Of a DNA stretch of 64,000 nucleotides, positions 17,939-28,174 are shown piece by piece; position 1 is the first letter of the stretch, and each line of letters begins with the position of its first letter. Location: the NCBI RefSeq assembly GCF_014203355.1, contig NZ_JACHIR010000001.1, forward strand, positions 124,001-188,000. The letters run 5' to 3'. Under the pieces are notes generated by a model that did no database searches, was not told the DNA's origin, and worked only from the letters and a program-made list of their open reading frames with translations. The stretch is from Kutzneria kofuensis (GTDB lineage Bacteria > Actinomycetota > Actinomycetes > Mycobacteriales > Pseudonocardiaceae). Position numbers and translations under genes: made by a program.

Positions 17939-19096
17939 TCAGAAGGCCCCTGTTCCGTTCGGGCTACCGAGACCCGTGGGCCCGTCGTAGCCCGTCTTCG
18001 CGGTGCACAGGTAGGTGCCGCCGCAGCTACCGTTGGAGCCGCTCGTCACGTCGAACAGCGACGAGGTGTGCGAGTACGCCAGCGACGCCGGCACGCTCGT
18101 GCCGCTGAAGTTGCCGGCCAGGGCGTACACCGCGGCGACGATCGGCGACGCGACGCTGGTGCCGCCGAAGACCAGCCAGCCCGACTCGCCGTAGGTGTCG
18201 TAGACGGCGACACCCGTGGCCGGGTCGGCGACCGCGGACACGTCCGCGACCGTGCGGCGGGTGCAGCTGGTGTCGTGCTGCCAGCTGGGCTTCGCCTCGT
18301 ACGCCGAGCAGCCGGAACCCGCGCCGTTCCAAGCGGTTTCCGTCCAGCCCCGGGTGGTGGAGCTGGTCCTCAGGCTGGTGCCGCCGACCGCCGTGACGTA
18401 GCGGGAGGCCGCCGGGTACTCCACGCCGTAACCGGAGTCACCGGAGCTGACCGTGATCGCCACGCCGGGGTGGTTGTAGTAGCTGTCGTAGCTGGTCTCG
18501 GCGGAGGACTCGCCGCCGCCGTAGCTGTTGGAGACCGCGGTCGCGCCGAGGCGGACCGCCGTGTTCACCGCCGTGCCGAGGTTGGCGTACGACGGGGAAG
18601 TGGCCTCCACCAACAGGATGTGGCAGCTGGGGCAGACCGCCGACACCATGTCGATGTCCAGCGAGATCTCCTCGCTCCAGCCGGTGTCGCCGGTCGGGTA
18701 ACTGGTGCCGCCGGTCTGGTTCACCTTCTTGAAGCAGCCGTTGGCCGTGGTGCAGGCCGGCAGGCCGTAGGTGGACCGGTAGGTCGCCAGGTCCTTCTCG
18801 GCGTTCGGGTCGTCATAGGCGTCGACGATCGCGACCGTCTGGCCGGAACCGCCCGCGGTCGGCAGCTTGTACGCCGACTGCAGGTTGGCCGGGGACAGGC
18901 CGGACGGGGCCGCCGGCGAGAACGACCTCGCCGCCGAGTCGGTGCGGCGCAGCGCCGTACAGGCCGCGTAGCCGGGCGCCGGTTTCGTCGCACAGGAGTG
19001 GACCGTCGTGACGCCGGTCTGCGCCATCGCCGTGCCGGACATCGCCAAGGCCGTCGCCGCCATCGCGGCGGCAGCGAGCAGGGACGTGATTTTCAC
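17939..19096 (-). CDS. Secreted S53-type (sedolisin-like) peptidase, copy 2
   Basis: A 385-residue paralogue of the preceding gene product, with the same layout: signal peptide (LLAAAAMAATALAMSGTAMAQ), short spacer, then EEISLDIDMVSAVCPSCHIL, SSGDSGYG and FGGTSVASP. The proteins are collinear and alike over their full length, so a recent tandem duplication is likely. The GTG at 19096 has GGAGG seven bases upstream. It has its own terminator and is divergent from ctaA. Confidence 0.85.
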   Translation of the reverse strand: MKITSLLAAAAMAATALAMSGTAMAQTGVTTVHSCATKPAPGYAACTALRRTDSAARSFSPAAPSGLSPANLQSAYKLPTAGGSGQTVAIVDAYDDPNAEKDLATYRSTYGLPACTTANGCFKKVNQTGGTSYPTGDTGWSEEISLDIDMVSAVCPSCHILLVEATSPSYANLGTAVNTAVRLGATAVSNSYGGGESSAETSYDSYYNHPGVAITVSSGDSGYGVEYPAASRYVTAVGGTSLRTSSTTRGWTETAWNGAGSGCSAYEAKPSWQHDTSCTRRTVADVSAVADPATGVAVYDTYGESGWLVFGGTSVASPIVAAVYALAGNFSGTSVPASLAYSHTSSLFDVTSGSNGSCGGTYLCTAKTGYDGPTGLGSPNGTGAF

Positions 19097-19260
19097 AGGG
19101 ACCTCCACGCAGGGAGTGGGGGTGTCAGCGCCCCTTCGGGGCGCCTCCCGAACGTAACCACGCGATTCCGGACAGCCAACGCGGGAAAACCCTCGGTCCG
19201 ATGACCCGACCCCTGCATCCGGACAAACGGGCCGGTGCCGGGCAGCCCGGCCGCCGGTCC

Positions 19261-19266
19261 TACCAT
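19261..19266 (+). promoter_or_regulatory. -10 element TACCAT, leaderless start of ctaA
   Basis: TACCAT is followed by CGAGTC and the GTG at 19273. Confidence 0.45.
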
Positions 19267-19272
19267 CGAGTC

Positions 19273-20244
19273 GTGTCAACCCCCTCGCTGCTGTCCCGCG
19301 TCCCGTCCCCCAGCCGCGCCGTGCAGCGCCTCATCGCCGGGGCCGCGGTCGTCGGACAGGCCGGCATCGCCGTCACCGGGGCGGTCGTGCGGGTCACCGA
19401 GTCCGGGCTGGGCTGCACCACGTGGCCGCAGTGCCAGCCGGGCAGTCTCGTGCCCGTGGCCGACCCCGTCGGCGGGCAGGTGCACCAGTGGATCGAGTTC
19501 GGCAACCGCCTGCTCGGCGGCGGCCTCGGCGTGGTGTCCGCGCTGTGCGTGCTGATGGCGCTGTTCGCCCGGCCCCGTCGCCGCCGGGTCATCGTGCTCG
19601 CACTCATGATGCCGCTGGGTGTCGTGGCACAGGCCGTGATCGGCGGCATCACCGTCCTCACCGGACTGCAGTGGTGGAGCGTCGCCCCGCACTTCCTGGC
19701 GTCCATGCCGTTGATCTGGTTGGCCGTGCTGCTGTTCCGCGCCGTCGGCGAGGGCGACGAGCCCGCCCGGCCGCTGCTCCCCCGCCCGCTGCTGGCGCTC
19801 CAGCTCGCCCAGGCCATTTCCGTCGGCGTGATCCTCATCGCCGGCACCCTCGTCACCGCCGCCGGCCCGCACGCCGGCGACATCCGCACTCCTCGGCTCG
19901 ACGTTCCCGTGTCGACGCTGGCCCAGCTGCACGCCGACCTCGTGTTCCTGCTGATCGGCTCGCTGTTCGCCTTGGGCTTCGGCATGCGGATCAAGGACGC
20001 GACGGCCGTGCAGTGGCGCCGCTACTGGACGCTGGTCGGCGTGGTCCTGGCGCAGGCGCTGATCGGGTTGGTGCAGTACTGGACCGGCGTTCCCGACGTG
20101 TTGGTGCTGGTCCACGTGCTCGGCGCCACCCTGGTGCTCATCGCCGGCGCCTCCCTGTGGACCGCCAGCCGCGACCGCGGCCCGGAGCCTCGGCAGCCCG
20201 AACAGCTCACGACCCCCACCCGAGAACTCGCGAGTCACGCCTAG
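19273..20244 (+). CDS. ctaA: Heme A synthase (COX15/CtaA)
   Basis: A 323-residue integral membrane monooxygenase that converts heme O to heme A for aa3-type cytochrome oxidase. Eight hydrophobic spans are expected and visible. Family residues include ESGLGCTTWPQC with the paired cysteines of the first loop, the HQWIEFGNRLLGG helix with its heme-ligand histidine and conserved glutamate, and later single histidines in APHFLAS and AQLHADLVF. GTG 19273 is chosen from the leaderless promoter. In mycobacteria ctaA lies near the same mptB-ABC block, so this is the far end of an interrupted conserved neighbourhood. Confidence 0.92.
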   Translation: MSTPSLLSRVPSPSRAVQRLIAGAAVVGQAGIAVTGAVVRVTESGLGCTTWPQCQPGSLVPVADPVGGQVHQWIEFGNRLLGGGLGVVSALCVLMALFARPRRRRVIVLALMMPLGVVAQAVIGGITVLTGLQWWSVAPHFLASMPLIWLAVLLFRAVGEGDEPARPLLPRPLLALQLAQAISVGVILIAGTLVTAAGPHAGDIRTPRLDVPVSTLAQLHADLVFLLIGSLFALGFGMRIKDATAVQWRRYWTLVGVVLAQALIGLVQYWTGVPDVLVLVHVLGATLVLIAGASLWTASRDRGPEPRQPEQLTTPTRELASHA

Positions 20245-20291
20245 CGTCACACCGAATGCGTGAATCCGTTTCAGGCATTCGGTGTGACGCT
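20243..20291. terminator. Long hairpin between ctaA and the GbsR gene
   Basis: Arms of 17 bases (20243-20259 and 20275-20291) are perfectly complementary around a 15-base loop. The element lies at the end of ctaA and before the convergent regulator gene. It may act as a bidirectional terminator. Confidence 0.75.
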
Positions 20292-20311
20292 GAGCGGGAC
20301 TCGCCGGGGTG

Positions 20312-20773
20312 CTAGTTCTTCGGCGGGGCGGGGCGGCGTTGCCAGACGGCCGGCAGCTCGTCGGCCAGCCAGCCGTACATCTCGTCGATGTTGCGCAGGC
20401 GCTGGGCCCGCTGCGGGTCGCCGCTGAGCAGGCGCAGGCCGGCGGCGGTGAGCTCGCGGGTGCCGGCCAGGGCCCGCAGCCGGCGGTCGATCATGTCGTT
20501 CCAGCCCTGCTCGTTGAGCTTGTACTCGGCGGCCTGCCGCCCCCGCCGGGTGGTCTTGGTGACGACGCCGAGGTTCATCAGCAGGCGGACGTTGGTGCTG
20601 ATGGAGCCGCTGCTGGCCTCCAGCTCCTCGGACAGCTCGGCGGCGGTGCGCTCGACCGGGTCGCACACCAGCAGGTAGGCCAGGATCCGGCCGCCGATGA
20701 GCGGAATGCCCTCCGGCACGAAGTGCGCCGCCATCCGTTCGATCCACGCCGACAGCTGGCTCTGCGTCGCCAC
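20312..20773 (-). CDS. GbsR/MarR family transcriptional regulator
   Basis: A 153-residue winged-helix regulator of the GbsR subgroup of MarR. The recognition region reads RTAAELSEELEASSGSISTNVRLLMNLGVV, followed by the wing TRRGRQAAEYKL. GTG 20773 is preferred over upstream TTG/GTG codons because GGTGAGGTGG lies just ahead of it. The gene follows the MFS exporter on the same strand with a 60-base gap that contains an inverted repeat, so it may control the exporter, itself, or both. Confidence 0.85.
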   Translation of the reverse strand: MATQSQLSAWIERMAAHFVPEGIPLIGGRILAYLLVCDPVERTAAELSEELEASSGSISTNVRLLMNLGVVTKTTRRGRQAAEYKLNEQGWNDMIDRRLRALAGTRELTAAGLRLLSGDPQRAQRLRNIDEMYGWLADELPAVWQRRPAPPKN

Positions 20774-20793
20774 GACACCCACCTCACCGATCA

Positions 20794-20813
20794 ACTTCAA
20801 TCGACACTGAAGT
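20794..20813. promoter_or_regulatory. Inverted repeat ACTTCA-N8-TGAAGT
   Basis: A perfect 6-bp-arm palindrome of 20 bases immediately upstream of the GbsR/MarR gene, of the size bound by MarR dimers. It is a candidate autoregulatory operator. Confidence 0.5.
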
Positions 20814-20833
20814 CCCAGTGTAGGAGGTGAAAG

Positions 20834-22240
20834 CTAACCGCGGTCGGCGACACGCTCACGCGGCTTCATGGTGGGGGCGGCGTCGGCGTCCCGCGTGGTC
20901 AAGGCGACGGCCGCCGCGAGCAGGGCGACGGTGGCAGCGGTGAAGAAGCCGGCACGGTAGGCGACCAGGCCGGGACCGTCGCCGTCGGAGCCGAGTGCGG
21001 CGACGACGGTGCTCAGCCCCGCCACCCCGGCGGCGGATCCGAGCTGCCGGCCGACGTTGTACAACGCGGACGCCTGCCCCAGCTCCTCGGCCGGCATGCT
21101 GGCGAACGCGGCGGTCTGCGTCGGCATGAAGACAAACCCCATGCTCACGCCGGACAGGAACATCAGCACCACGATCTGCCAGCGCGGCGTGTCGAGGCCG
21201 ATCAGCGCCATGCAGCCGACGATCACGGCCAAGGCGACGAGGCCGGTCAGCTGCAGCCGGCGCGGGCCGATCCGCGGATAGACCCGGGCGATGATCTGCA
21301 GGGTGATCACGACGCCGACCGCCTCGGGAAACGTCGTCAGGCCCGACTCCAGCGGGTCGAAACCTCGGACCGTCTGCAGGAACTGCGGCATCAGATAGAG
21401 AATGCCGAGAAACGACGCCGAGGTCAGGACCGTCAGCGAGGAATTGGTGCGGAACGGCCGGTTGCCCAGCAGCCGCAGGTTCAGCAGCGGCCCGGCGGCA
21501 CGCAGCTCCACTCGTACGAGCGCGATCAGCAACCCGAAGCCCAGCACGCCGGTGGCGATCACGTCCGGCTGCGTCCATCCGCGGTCCGGGCCCTCGCTCA
21601 GCGCGTACACGGCCGCGCCGAAACCGCAGCCCGACAACAGGAATCCCGTCACGTCGAAGCGCCGCACCACGGCGTCCGACTTCTGTGTCAGGAACAGCAG
21701 CCCGAACAGGAACGCCAGCACCCCGATCGGGACGTTGACCAGGAACACGTACCGCCAGGACAGCTGGACGGTGAGCAGACCGCCGAGCACCGGGCCGGAC
21801 GCCGGGGCGATGATCGTGGCGAGGTTCATCAGCCGGGTGGCCCTCGGCCGCTCGATCGGCGGGAACGCGCGCAGCACCATCGCCATGCCCACCGGCACCA
21901 CCAGTCCGCCGCCCGCGCCCTGCACGATCCGGAAGCCCACCAGCTCCGGCAGGCTCCGCGCCAGCCCGCACAGCCCGGACGCCACCACGAACAGAGCCAA
22001 CGCCGTGAGGAACACGCGCTTCACGCCGAACCGGTCGGCCAGCCAGCCCGACGCCGGCATGAAGACGGCCAGGCTGAGCAGATAGCCGATGACCACGGCG
22101 TGGCCCTGCTCCGGCTGCACGTCGAACCGCCGGGCGATCACCGGCAGCGTCACGTTGACGACCGTGCTGTCCAGGATCGACATGAACACCGCGGCGACGT
22201 AGACCACGGGCACGACGATCTTCTGACTCAGCTGCGGCAC
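20834..22240 (-). CDS. MFS drug exporter, DHA2 (EmrB/QacA) family
   Basis: A 468-residue major-facilitator antiporter with about 14 spans. Motif D1 is LDSTVVNVTLP, motif A is GWLADRFGVKRVF, and motif C of exporters is IIAPASGPVLGG. GTG 22240 is preferred over the ATG at 22258 because GGAGGGGGA lies just upstream of it. It probably exports hydrophobic compounds with proton exchange. The GbsR/MarR gene downstream suggests ligand-induced control. The divergent neighbour is a thioesterase. Confidence 0.92.
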   Translation of the reverse strand: MPQLSQKIVVPVVYVAAVFMSILDSTVVNVTLPVIARRFDVQPEQGHAVVIGYLLSLAVFMPASGWLADRFGVKRVFLTALALFVVASGLCGLARSLPELVGFRIVQGAGGGLVVPVGMAMVLRAFPPIERPRATRLMNLATIIAPASGPVLGGLLTVQLSWRYVFLVNVPIGVLAFLFGLLFLTQKSDAVVRRFDVTGFLLSGCGFGAAVYALSEGPDRGWTQPDVIATGVLGFGLLIALVRVELRAAGPLLNLRLLGNRPFRTNSSLTVLTSASFLGILYLMPQFLQTVRGFDPLESGLTTFPEAVGVVITLQIIARVYPRIGPRRLQLTGLVALAVIVGCMALIGLDTPRWQIVVLMFLSGVSMGFVFMPTQTAAFASMPAEELGQASALYNVGRQLGSAAGVAGLSTVVAALGSDGDGPGLVAYRAGFFTAATVALLAAAVALTTRDADAAPTMKPRERVADRG

Positions 22241-22320
22241 CGCTCCCCCTCCGACCATCCCTCGTCTGGCACCTTACGCACCGGGACAGCGTCCGCGGAC
22301 CAGCCGAAGGAGTGGGCACA

Positions 22321-22746
22321 GTGAGTGAGCAGGAACGCGTCCGGGCCAGCTTCGACCGCCAGGGGCTGATGGCCCATCTCGGCGCGCGCCTGGGTCATGT
22401 CGGCCCTGGTGTGGTGCACATCCTGCTGCCGGCCCGCCCCGAGGTGACCCAACAGCACGGCTACTTCCACGCCGGCGCCACCAGTGCCATCGCCGACAGC
22501 GCCGGCGGTTACGCGGCGTACACCCTGTTTCCCGAGGGCACCTCGGTGCTCACCGTGGAGTTCAAGATCAACCTGCTCGCGCCGGCCGTCGGAGAACACC
22601 TGGAGGCCGTCGGCACGGTGCTCAAACCCGGCCGCACGCTCACCGTGTGTCGCCTGGACGTCTTCGCCGTCCAGGGCGAGCAGCGGACGCTGGTCGCCGC
22701 CGGCCAGCAGACCCTCATCCAGGTCGCCGCCAGGCCCGAACGCTGA
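22321..22746 (+). CDS. PaaI-type hotdog-fold thioesterase
   Basis: A 141-residue hotdog thioesterase of the PaaI/DUF4442-like group. The catalytic region QQHGYFHAGATSAIADSAGGYAA contains the usual HG motif at the start of the hotdog helix and an acidic residue in it. GTG 22321 has GAAGGAG eight bases upstream. The acyl-CoA substrate is unknown; phenylacetyl-CoA-like or short-chain substrates are usual. Confidence 0.88.
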   Translation: MSEQERVRASFDRQGLMAHLGARLGHVGPGVVHILLPARPEVTQQHGYFHAGATSAIADSAGGYAAYTLFPEGTSVLTVEFKINLLAPAVGEHLEAVGTVLKPGRTLTVCRLDVFAVQGEQRTLVAAGQQTLIQVAARPER

Positions 22747-22832
22747 CCTGCGCATTGCGGAAACTCGCAAGGAATCCACAAGGCCGATCCAGCACCGTAG
22801 CCCCCGACCGCCGCCGACGACGAGGGGAACCG

Positions 22833-23327
22833 ATGATCAAGAAGACGATCGGCGCGAGCGTGCTGGCCGGTCTGCTGGTGCTGGCCCAGGCTCCGTCGGC
22901 CTCGGCCGCCGTGCACGCCTGGACGTCGCCCCCGGACACCTCGACCCTGCCCTGCCACTACAACATCGTCGAGGACCTCCAGGTGGAGTCCTGCCTGATC
23001 GCACGCACCCAGGCCGGCGTCCCCGGCTTCCAGGCCGTCATGGTCCTGGAGAACATGGGCACCACCGGCATACAGCTGCACTCCGCAGTGATCAACATGT
23101 GGGCGCTGCCCAGCCCGTCGAAGCAGATCCGCGGCGACAGCTGCCCCGACACCGGACTGTCCTCCGGCTACGGCGCCGCCTGCTACGGCACGTTCGCGTC
23201 CCGGGCCCAGGTGTGCGCGGCCAAGCCCGACGCGAGGAGCGTCACCGCGAACGCCGCGATCAACGCGCCGAGCGAGAGCACCAACCGCATCGCGGTCACC
23301 AGCACGGCCCTCGCGATCAGCTGCTGA
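22833..23327 (+). CDS. Secreted protein of unknown function
   Basis: A 164-residue exported protein. An N-terminal signal peptide (MIKKTIGASVLAGLLVLAQA, cleavage likely after SASA near residue 26) is followed by a mature part with six cysteines, which could form disulfides outside the cell. No known domain was recognised. The ATG is preceded by GAGGGG. The reading frame is consistent with high-GC codon use throughout. Confidence 0.75.
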   Translation: MIKKTIGASVLAGLLVLAQAPSASAAVHAWTSPPDTSTLPCHYNIVEDLQVESCLIARTQAGVPGFQAVMVLENMGTTGIQLHSAVINMWALPSPSKQIRGDSCPDTGLSSGYGAACYGTFASRAQVCAAKPDARSVTANAAINAPSESTNRIAVTSTALAISC

Positions 23328-23382
23328 TCTTCGCGCCGGAACCATGACACGAGATGTCAGGGTTCGGGGCGAGCGTGGTCCC

Positions 23383-23881
23383 ATGCGCGAAACACCGGAA
23401 GAGCTGGCCGAGCTTCAAGCCCTCCTCGACGCCTCGCTCGCCCGCTCCACCTCTCACCTCCGCTCCATCATCACCACCGAGCGCACCCTCACCGCAGAAC
23501 AGCTCACGCAGGCCCTCACCGGCATGTGCACCCTCGCGTTGTCCACCGTGACGGCAAAGGGCGAGCCACGGGTCAGCGGCGTGGACGGGCACTTCCTCCA
23601 TGGCCGGTGGCACTTCGGCACGGCACGCACCGCCGCCAAGGCCCGTCACCTCGCCGCCCGGCCCGCCGCCAGCGTCGCGCACATGCGCGGCGAGGATCTC
23701 GGCGTGTTCACGCACGGCACCGTGGAGGTCCTCAACCCTCACGGCGGCACGCCGGCCGCGGGCTGGCCGGAGCTGCTCGCGTACGTCAAGGACTGCTACG
23801 GCGCAGACGCCTTCGACTGGGACAACGACGTCTTCTACTACCGGCTGCAGCCACGCTGGATGACGGTGTACGCCTCCGGCA

Positions 23882-23898
<17 letters not shown>
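23383..23898 (+). CDS. Pyridoxamine 5'-phosphate oxidase family protein
   Basis: A 171-residue protein with the split-barrel flavin-binding fold of the PNPOx-like superfamily. CTLALSTVTAKGEPRVSGVDG is the typical first beta hairpin, followed by HFGTARTAAKARHLAARPAASV, in which the conserved basic residues contact the flavin phosphate in relatives. Actual cofactor (FMN or F420) and substrate are not resolvable. An upstream in-frame ATG at 23344 would add 13 residues. Its 3' end overlaps the convergent monooxygenase gene by 17 bases. Confidence 0.8.
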
Positions 23899-25391
<1,493 letters not shown>

Positions 25392-25393
<2 letters not shown>

Positions 25394-25429
25394 GAACACC
25401 GTTCTAGTTACGAACGTCGTTCGTGTCAA
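25392..25429. promoter_or_regulatory. Divergent promoter with paired TetR-type operators
   Basis: On the minus strand, TTGACA (25429-25424) and TAGAAC (25406-25401) are 17 bases apart and form the monooxygenase promoter. ACGAAC-N3-GTTCGT (25410-25424) lies between these boxes. A second, imperfect copy ACGAAC-ACC-GTTCTA occupies 25392-25406. On the plus strand TAGAGT at 25432-25437 precedes the TetR GTG by six bases. A bound repressor would block both genes. Confidence 0.75.
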
Positions 25430-25443
25430 GCTAGAGTGGTCGC

Positions 25444-26163
25444 GTGGACCCGAGAGAGCGACGCGCGACCCGCCACCAGCTGCCGAATCCCGACGTCACG
25501 ATCGTTCCCAGGCGCCGGCGCAAGACCGTGTTCACGGTCGAGCAGGTCGTCGACACCGCGCTGGGCGTCGTCGCCACCGAGGGCTACGAGGCGCTGACCA
25601 TGCGCCGGCTGGCCGGCGAGCTCGACACCGGACCCGCCTCGCTCTACGCCCACGTCGTCAACAAGGCGGACCTCGACGAGCTGCTGATCGGGCGGCTGTG
25701 CGCCGAGCTCGTGCTGCCCGAGCCCGATCCCGCGGCCTGGCGGGAGCAGATCCGTGGCGTGTGCGTCCAGATGCGCGACCAGTACCTCAAGTACCCGGGG
25801 ATCTCCCGCGCCGCGCTCGCCATGGTCCCCACCGACCTGGAGATCGTGCGGGTCAACGAGGGAATGCTGGCGATCCTGCTCGCCGGCGGCGTCGCGCCGC
25901 AGGCCGCCGCGTGGGCCATCGACGCGCTCCTGCTGTACGTGGCCGCCTACTGCCTGGAGGCGTCGATCGCACGCCAGCGAGCGGCCGACGACGACGTCGC
26001 CTGGGTGCTCGACCGCGACGAACTGCTGCGCCGATTCGCCGCCCTGCCAACGGAAACCTTCCCCCACACCACCCGGCACGCCGCCGAGCTCACCGCCGGC
26101 GAGGGCCACGACCGGTTCGACTTCACCCTCGGCTTGATGATCGACGGCCTGGGCCGCCGCTAG
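25444..26163 (+). CDS. TetR family regulator with TetR_C domain
   Basis: A 239-residue regulator. The N-terminal HTH reads GYEALTMRRLAGELDTGPASLYAHVVNKADL, and the rest matches the tetracycline-repressor-type C-terminal ligand domain. Its first 25 residues are an Arg-rich extension before the HTH. GTG 25444 is leaderless behind TAGAGT. It is divergent from the monooxygenase, with two operators between; it probably represses both genes until a substrate-like ligand binds. Confidence 0.92.
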   Translation: MDPRERRATRHQLPNPDVTIVPRRRRKTVFTVEQVVDTALGVVATEGYEALTMRRLAGELDTGPASLYAHVVNKADLDELLIGRLCAELVLPEPDPAAWREQIRGVCVQMRDQYLKYPGISRAALAMVPTDLEIVRVNEGMLAILLAGGVAPQAAAWAIDALLLYVAAYCLEASIARQRAADDDVAWVLDRDELLRRFAALPTETFPHTTRHAAELTAGEGHDRFDFTLGLMIDGLGRR

Positions 26164-26177
26164 GGCAGGATGGTGTG

Positions 26178-26621
26178 GTGCTGAAGATCGACCTCGTCAC
26201 CGAATCCGACCGCGTCGACTGGGAAACGCTGTCCCGCGGCCATCACGCGCACTTCGATGCCGACCATCCCGACGACAGCTACGACCGAGCCTGGCGCCGC
26301 GTGCTCGACGCCGACCCGGTGCGCGCCGTCCTCGCCCGGCTCGACGGCAAGGCCGTCGGCGTCGCGAACTACCTGTTCCACGCCAGCATCTGGTACGTCG
26401 GAAAGTGTTATCTGGCCGACCTGTTCGTGCTGCCGGAGCTCCGGCGGCAGGGCATCGCGACGGCGGTGATCGAGTGGATTGCCCGGGACGCCAAGGACCA
26501 CGGGTTCCCCGGCCTGTACTGGAACACCCTGGAGGACGCCCCGGCTCGCGCGCTGTACGACAAGGTGGCCGTGCACCGGGAGGGACTCGTCACGTACGGC
26601 TACCGACGCTCGGTCAGGTGA
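26178..26621 (+). CDS. GNAT family N-acetyltransferase
   Basis: A 147-residue GNAT protein. The acetyl-CoA pyrophosphate loop is visible in LFVLPELRRQGIATAVIEW (R/Q-x-x-G-x-A type), and the C-terminal strand and helix NTLEDAPARALYDKV follows. The acceptor is unknown. GTG 26178 begins 15 bases past the TetR stop codon, so it may be co-transcribed with tetR; GTG 26175 is an alternative. It overlaps the convergent lipoprotein gene by eight bases. Confidence 0.85.
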   Translation: MLKIDLVTESDRVDWETLSRGHHAHFDADHPDDSYDRAWRRVLDADPVRAVLARLDGKAVGVANYLFHASIWYVGKCYLADLFVLPELRRQGIATAVIEWIARDAKDHGFPGLYWNTLEDAPARALYDKVAVHREGLVTYGYRRSVR

Positions 26622-27543
26622 CCGCTCCGCCGGCCGCGATGATCCGGTCCGCCCGGGCCACCTGGGCGTCGATCTGGTTCCGGTACTGCGTCAACTGTGC
26701 CGTGTGCGAGGCGATGTACTGCCGGTCGTAGGCGGTCTCGACCGCGAGGACGACACCCATGAGGTTCGTGGCCTGCTTGCAGTCCATGTCGGCGACTGCG
26801 GTCGCGATCTCGTCCGGGCTGTGCGTCGGCTGGGCCGATGGCGAGCGGGGCCGCCATTTCGGATCGATGTAGGCGTCCGCCGGAGTCGCGTAGACGAACC
26901 CCTTCGTCTTCATGCAGCTGCTCCACCGGCTGTTGACGTCGACGAGCCTGGGGTCGGTCAACGGGATCCGCGGGCCGGAGTCGGGAAGGTCCGACGCGCT
27001 GCCCGGGAACGGAGGGCGTCCTCCGACGGCGTCCTGGGCCAGCTTCCGGCACCCGCCGGGTGGGACCGCCTTGCCGTTGTGGGCGAGCACGGGCTGTCCG
27101 GACTTGTCACGGCCGTTCAGCACACTTTGGGCGATCTCCGGGAGGCCGGCGTCGCCGGATCCGGGATCGACGCCGACCACCGCGTCGTAGCCCTTCGCGC
27201 TCACATCGGCGGGATCGTAGAACCCGTATATCTCGGATCGCATCCTCAACTGTCGCACCGAATCCGAGAGGGCGTCGGGATCCGATGGGGGAGCGGCCAA
27301 GCCGAAGCCCTTCATGCACCAGGCGGTCGCGGCATCAGTGGCCGCGAGCAGCTTCGCCACTTGCGGATAGGTGACCTCGAAGCGGTCGATCGGGCGGTCG
27401 AGCTGGTCGACGCGCGTGACCGTGGAAATCGGGCCCAGCAGCGGCACTGGTTGCTGGGCGGCGGGCTCGCCGCTGCCGCATCCCGCGCCGGCAATCAAGA
27501 CGCCGAACAGCGTCAGAGCTTTCGCGGTGTTCTTCAACGTCAT
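26614..27543 (-). CDS. Putative lipoprotein of unknown function
   Basis: A 309-residue exported protein. The signal peptide ends in a lipobox-like LIAGAGC, with glycine rather than leucine at the usual -3 position, so lipidation is likely but not certain. The mature part is mixed alpha/beta with four further cysteines and no recognised domain. The ATG at 27543 has GAAGG upstream. It lies upstream-facing to the small secreted protein gene on the same strand, with an 86-base gap. Confidence 0.7.
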   Translation of the reverse strand: MTLKNTAKALTLFGVLIAGAGCGSGEPAAQQPVPLLGPISTVTRVDQLDRPIDRFEVTYPQVAKLLAATDAATAWCMKGFGLAAPPSDPDALSDSVRQLRMRSEIYGFYDPADVSAKGYDAVVGVDPGSGDAGLPEIAQSVLNGRDKSGQPVLAHNGKAVPPGGCRKLAQDAVGGRPPFPGSASDLPDSGPRIPLTDPRLVDVNSRWSSCMKTKGFVYATPADAYIDPKWRPRSPSAQPTHSPDEIATAVADMDCKQATNLMGVVLAVETAYDRQYIASHTAQLTQYRNQIDAQVARADRIIAAGGAVT

Positions 27544-27629
27544 CTCATGGACCTTCGGCACAAGGGCGGCTCGGGACGGCGCCGGGGTGGCGGAGGCCAG
27601 GTGCTTGCCGTCCGCCACCCCCGCGTTGA

Positions 27630-27959
27630 TCAGCCGTTGTAGATTTCGACGGCCCACGTGTAGCCCTTGTTGAGGGTCAGCCAGTCGCCGGGATAGATTT
27701 CACGGTTCGGCCCGTCGATGTAGCCGTGGTTCCAGCCGGAATGGGCCTGGTAGGAGCCGGGAATCGCGGCTCCGGCGCTGCCGGGGGTGCCGGCGAAGCA
27801 GAACTTGCCGTTGGTGCCCCAGACCTCGATGCCGTTGCTCACTCCGGACGACGGGCACTGGACCTGGTCGACGGCGTTCGCCGGCGCGGCCAGCGCGATA
27901 CCGCCGGTGAGAATGGCCCCCGTGACGACGGCCGCTGCGATCTTCTTGCGAATGTTCAA
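27630..27959 (-). CDS. Small secreted beta/gamma-crystallin-like protein
   Basis: A 109-residue exported protein: signal peptide (IRKKIAAAVVTGAILTGGIALAAPANA) followed by about 80 residues. VQCPSSGVSNGIEVWGTNGKFCFAGTPG resembles the start of Streptomyces killer-toxin-like beta/gamma-crystallin domains, and two cysteines could form one disulfide. The start is taken as TTG 27959 behind GAAAGG; no better codon lies before the signal peptide. The domain call is by resemblance only. Such proteins are often secreted structural or antimicrobial proteins; no function is claimed. Confidence 0.65.
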   Translation of the reverse strand: MNIRKKIAAAVVTGAILTGGIALAAPANAVDQVQCPSSGVSNGIEVWGTNGKFCFAGTPGSAGAAIPGSYQAHSGWNHGYIDGPNREIYPGDWLTLNKGYTWAVEIYNG

Positions 27960-28174
27960 GGCCTTACCTTTCGATGGTCCACATATCCGCCTGCCTCTGG
28001 TGGCGGCGAATACCCCGTGTGAAATCCGGTGAAGACGACGGCTCGATGTCGGCCGACAACGGTCAGCTTGTCCGTGCCCGGTACCCGACCGGTACCCGAC
28101 GGGTTCCCTCGCCCGGCCCGATTCGCCGACCCGTGGGACCGGGCAGTCCCCGTCGACGAAACCGACCGGACGCC

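Noticed and set aside
16632-19096. Peptidases as subtilisin (S8) proteins
   Set aside because: The Glu-x3-Asp and single Asp motifs fit S53; no S8 catalytic His-containing motif is seen.
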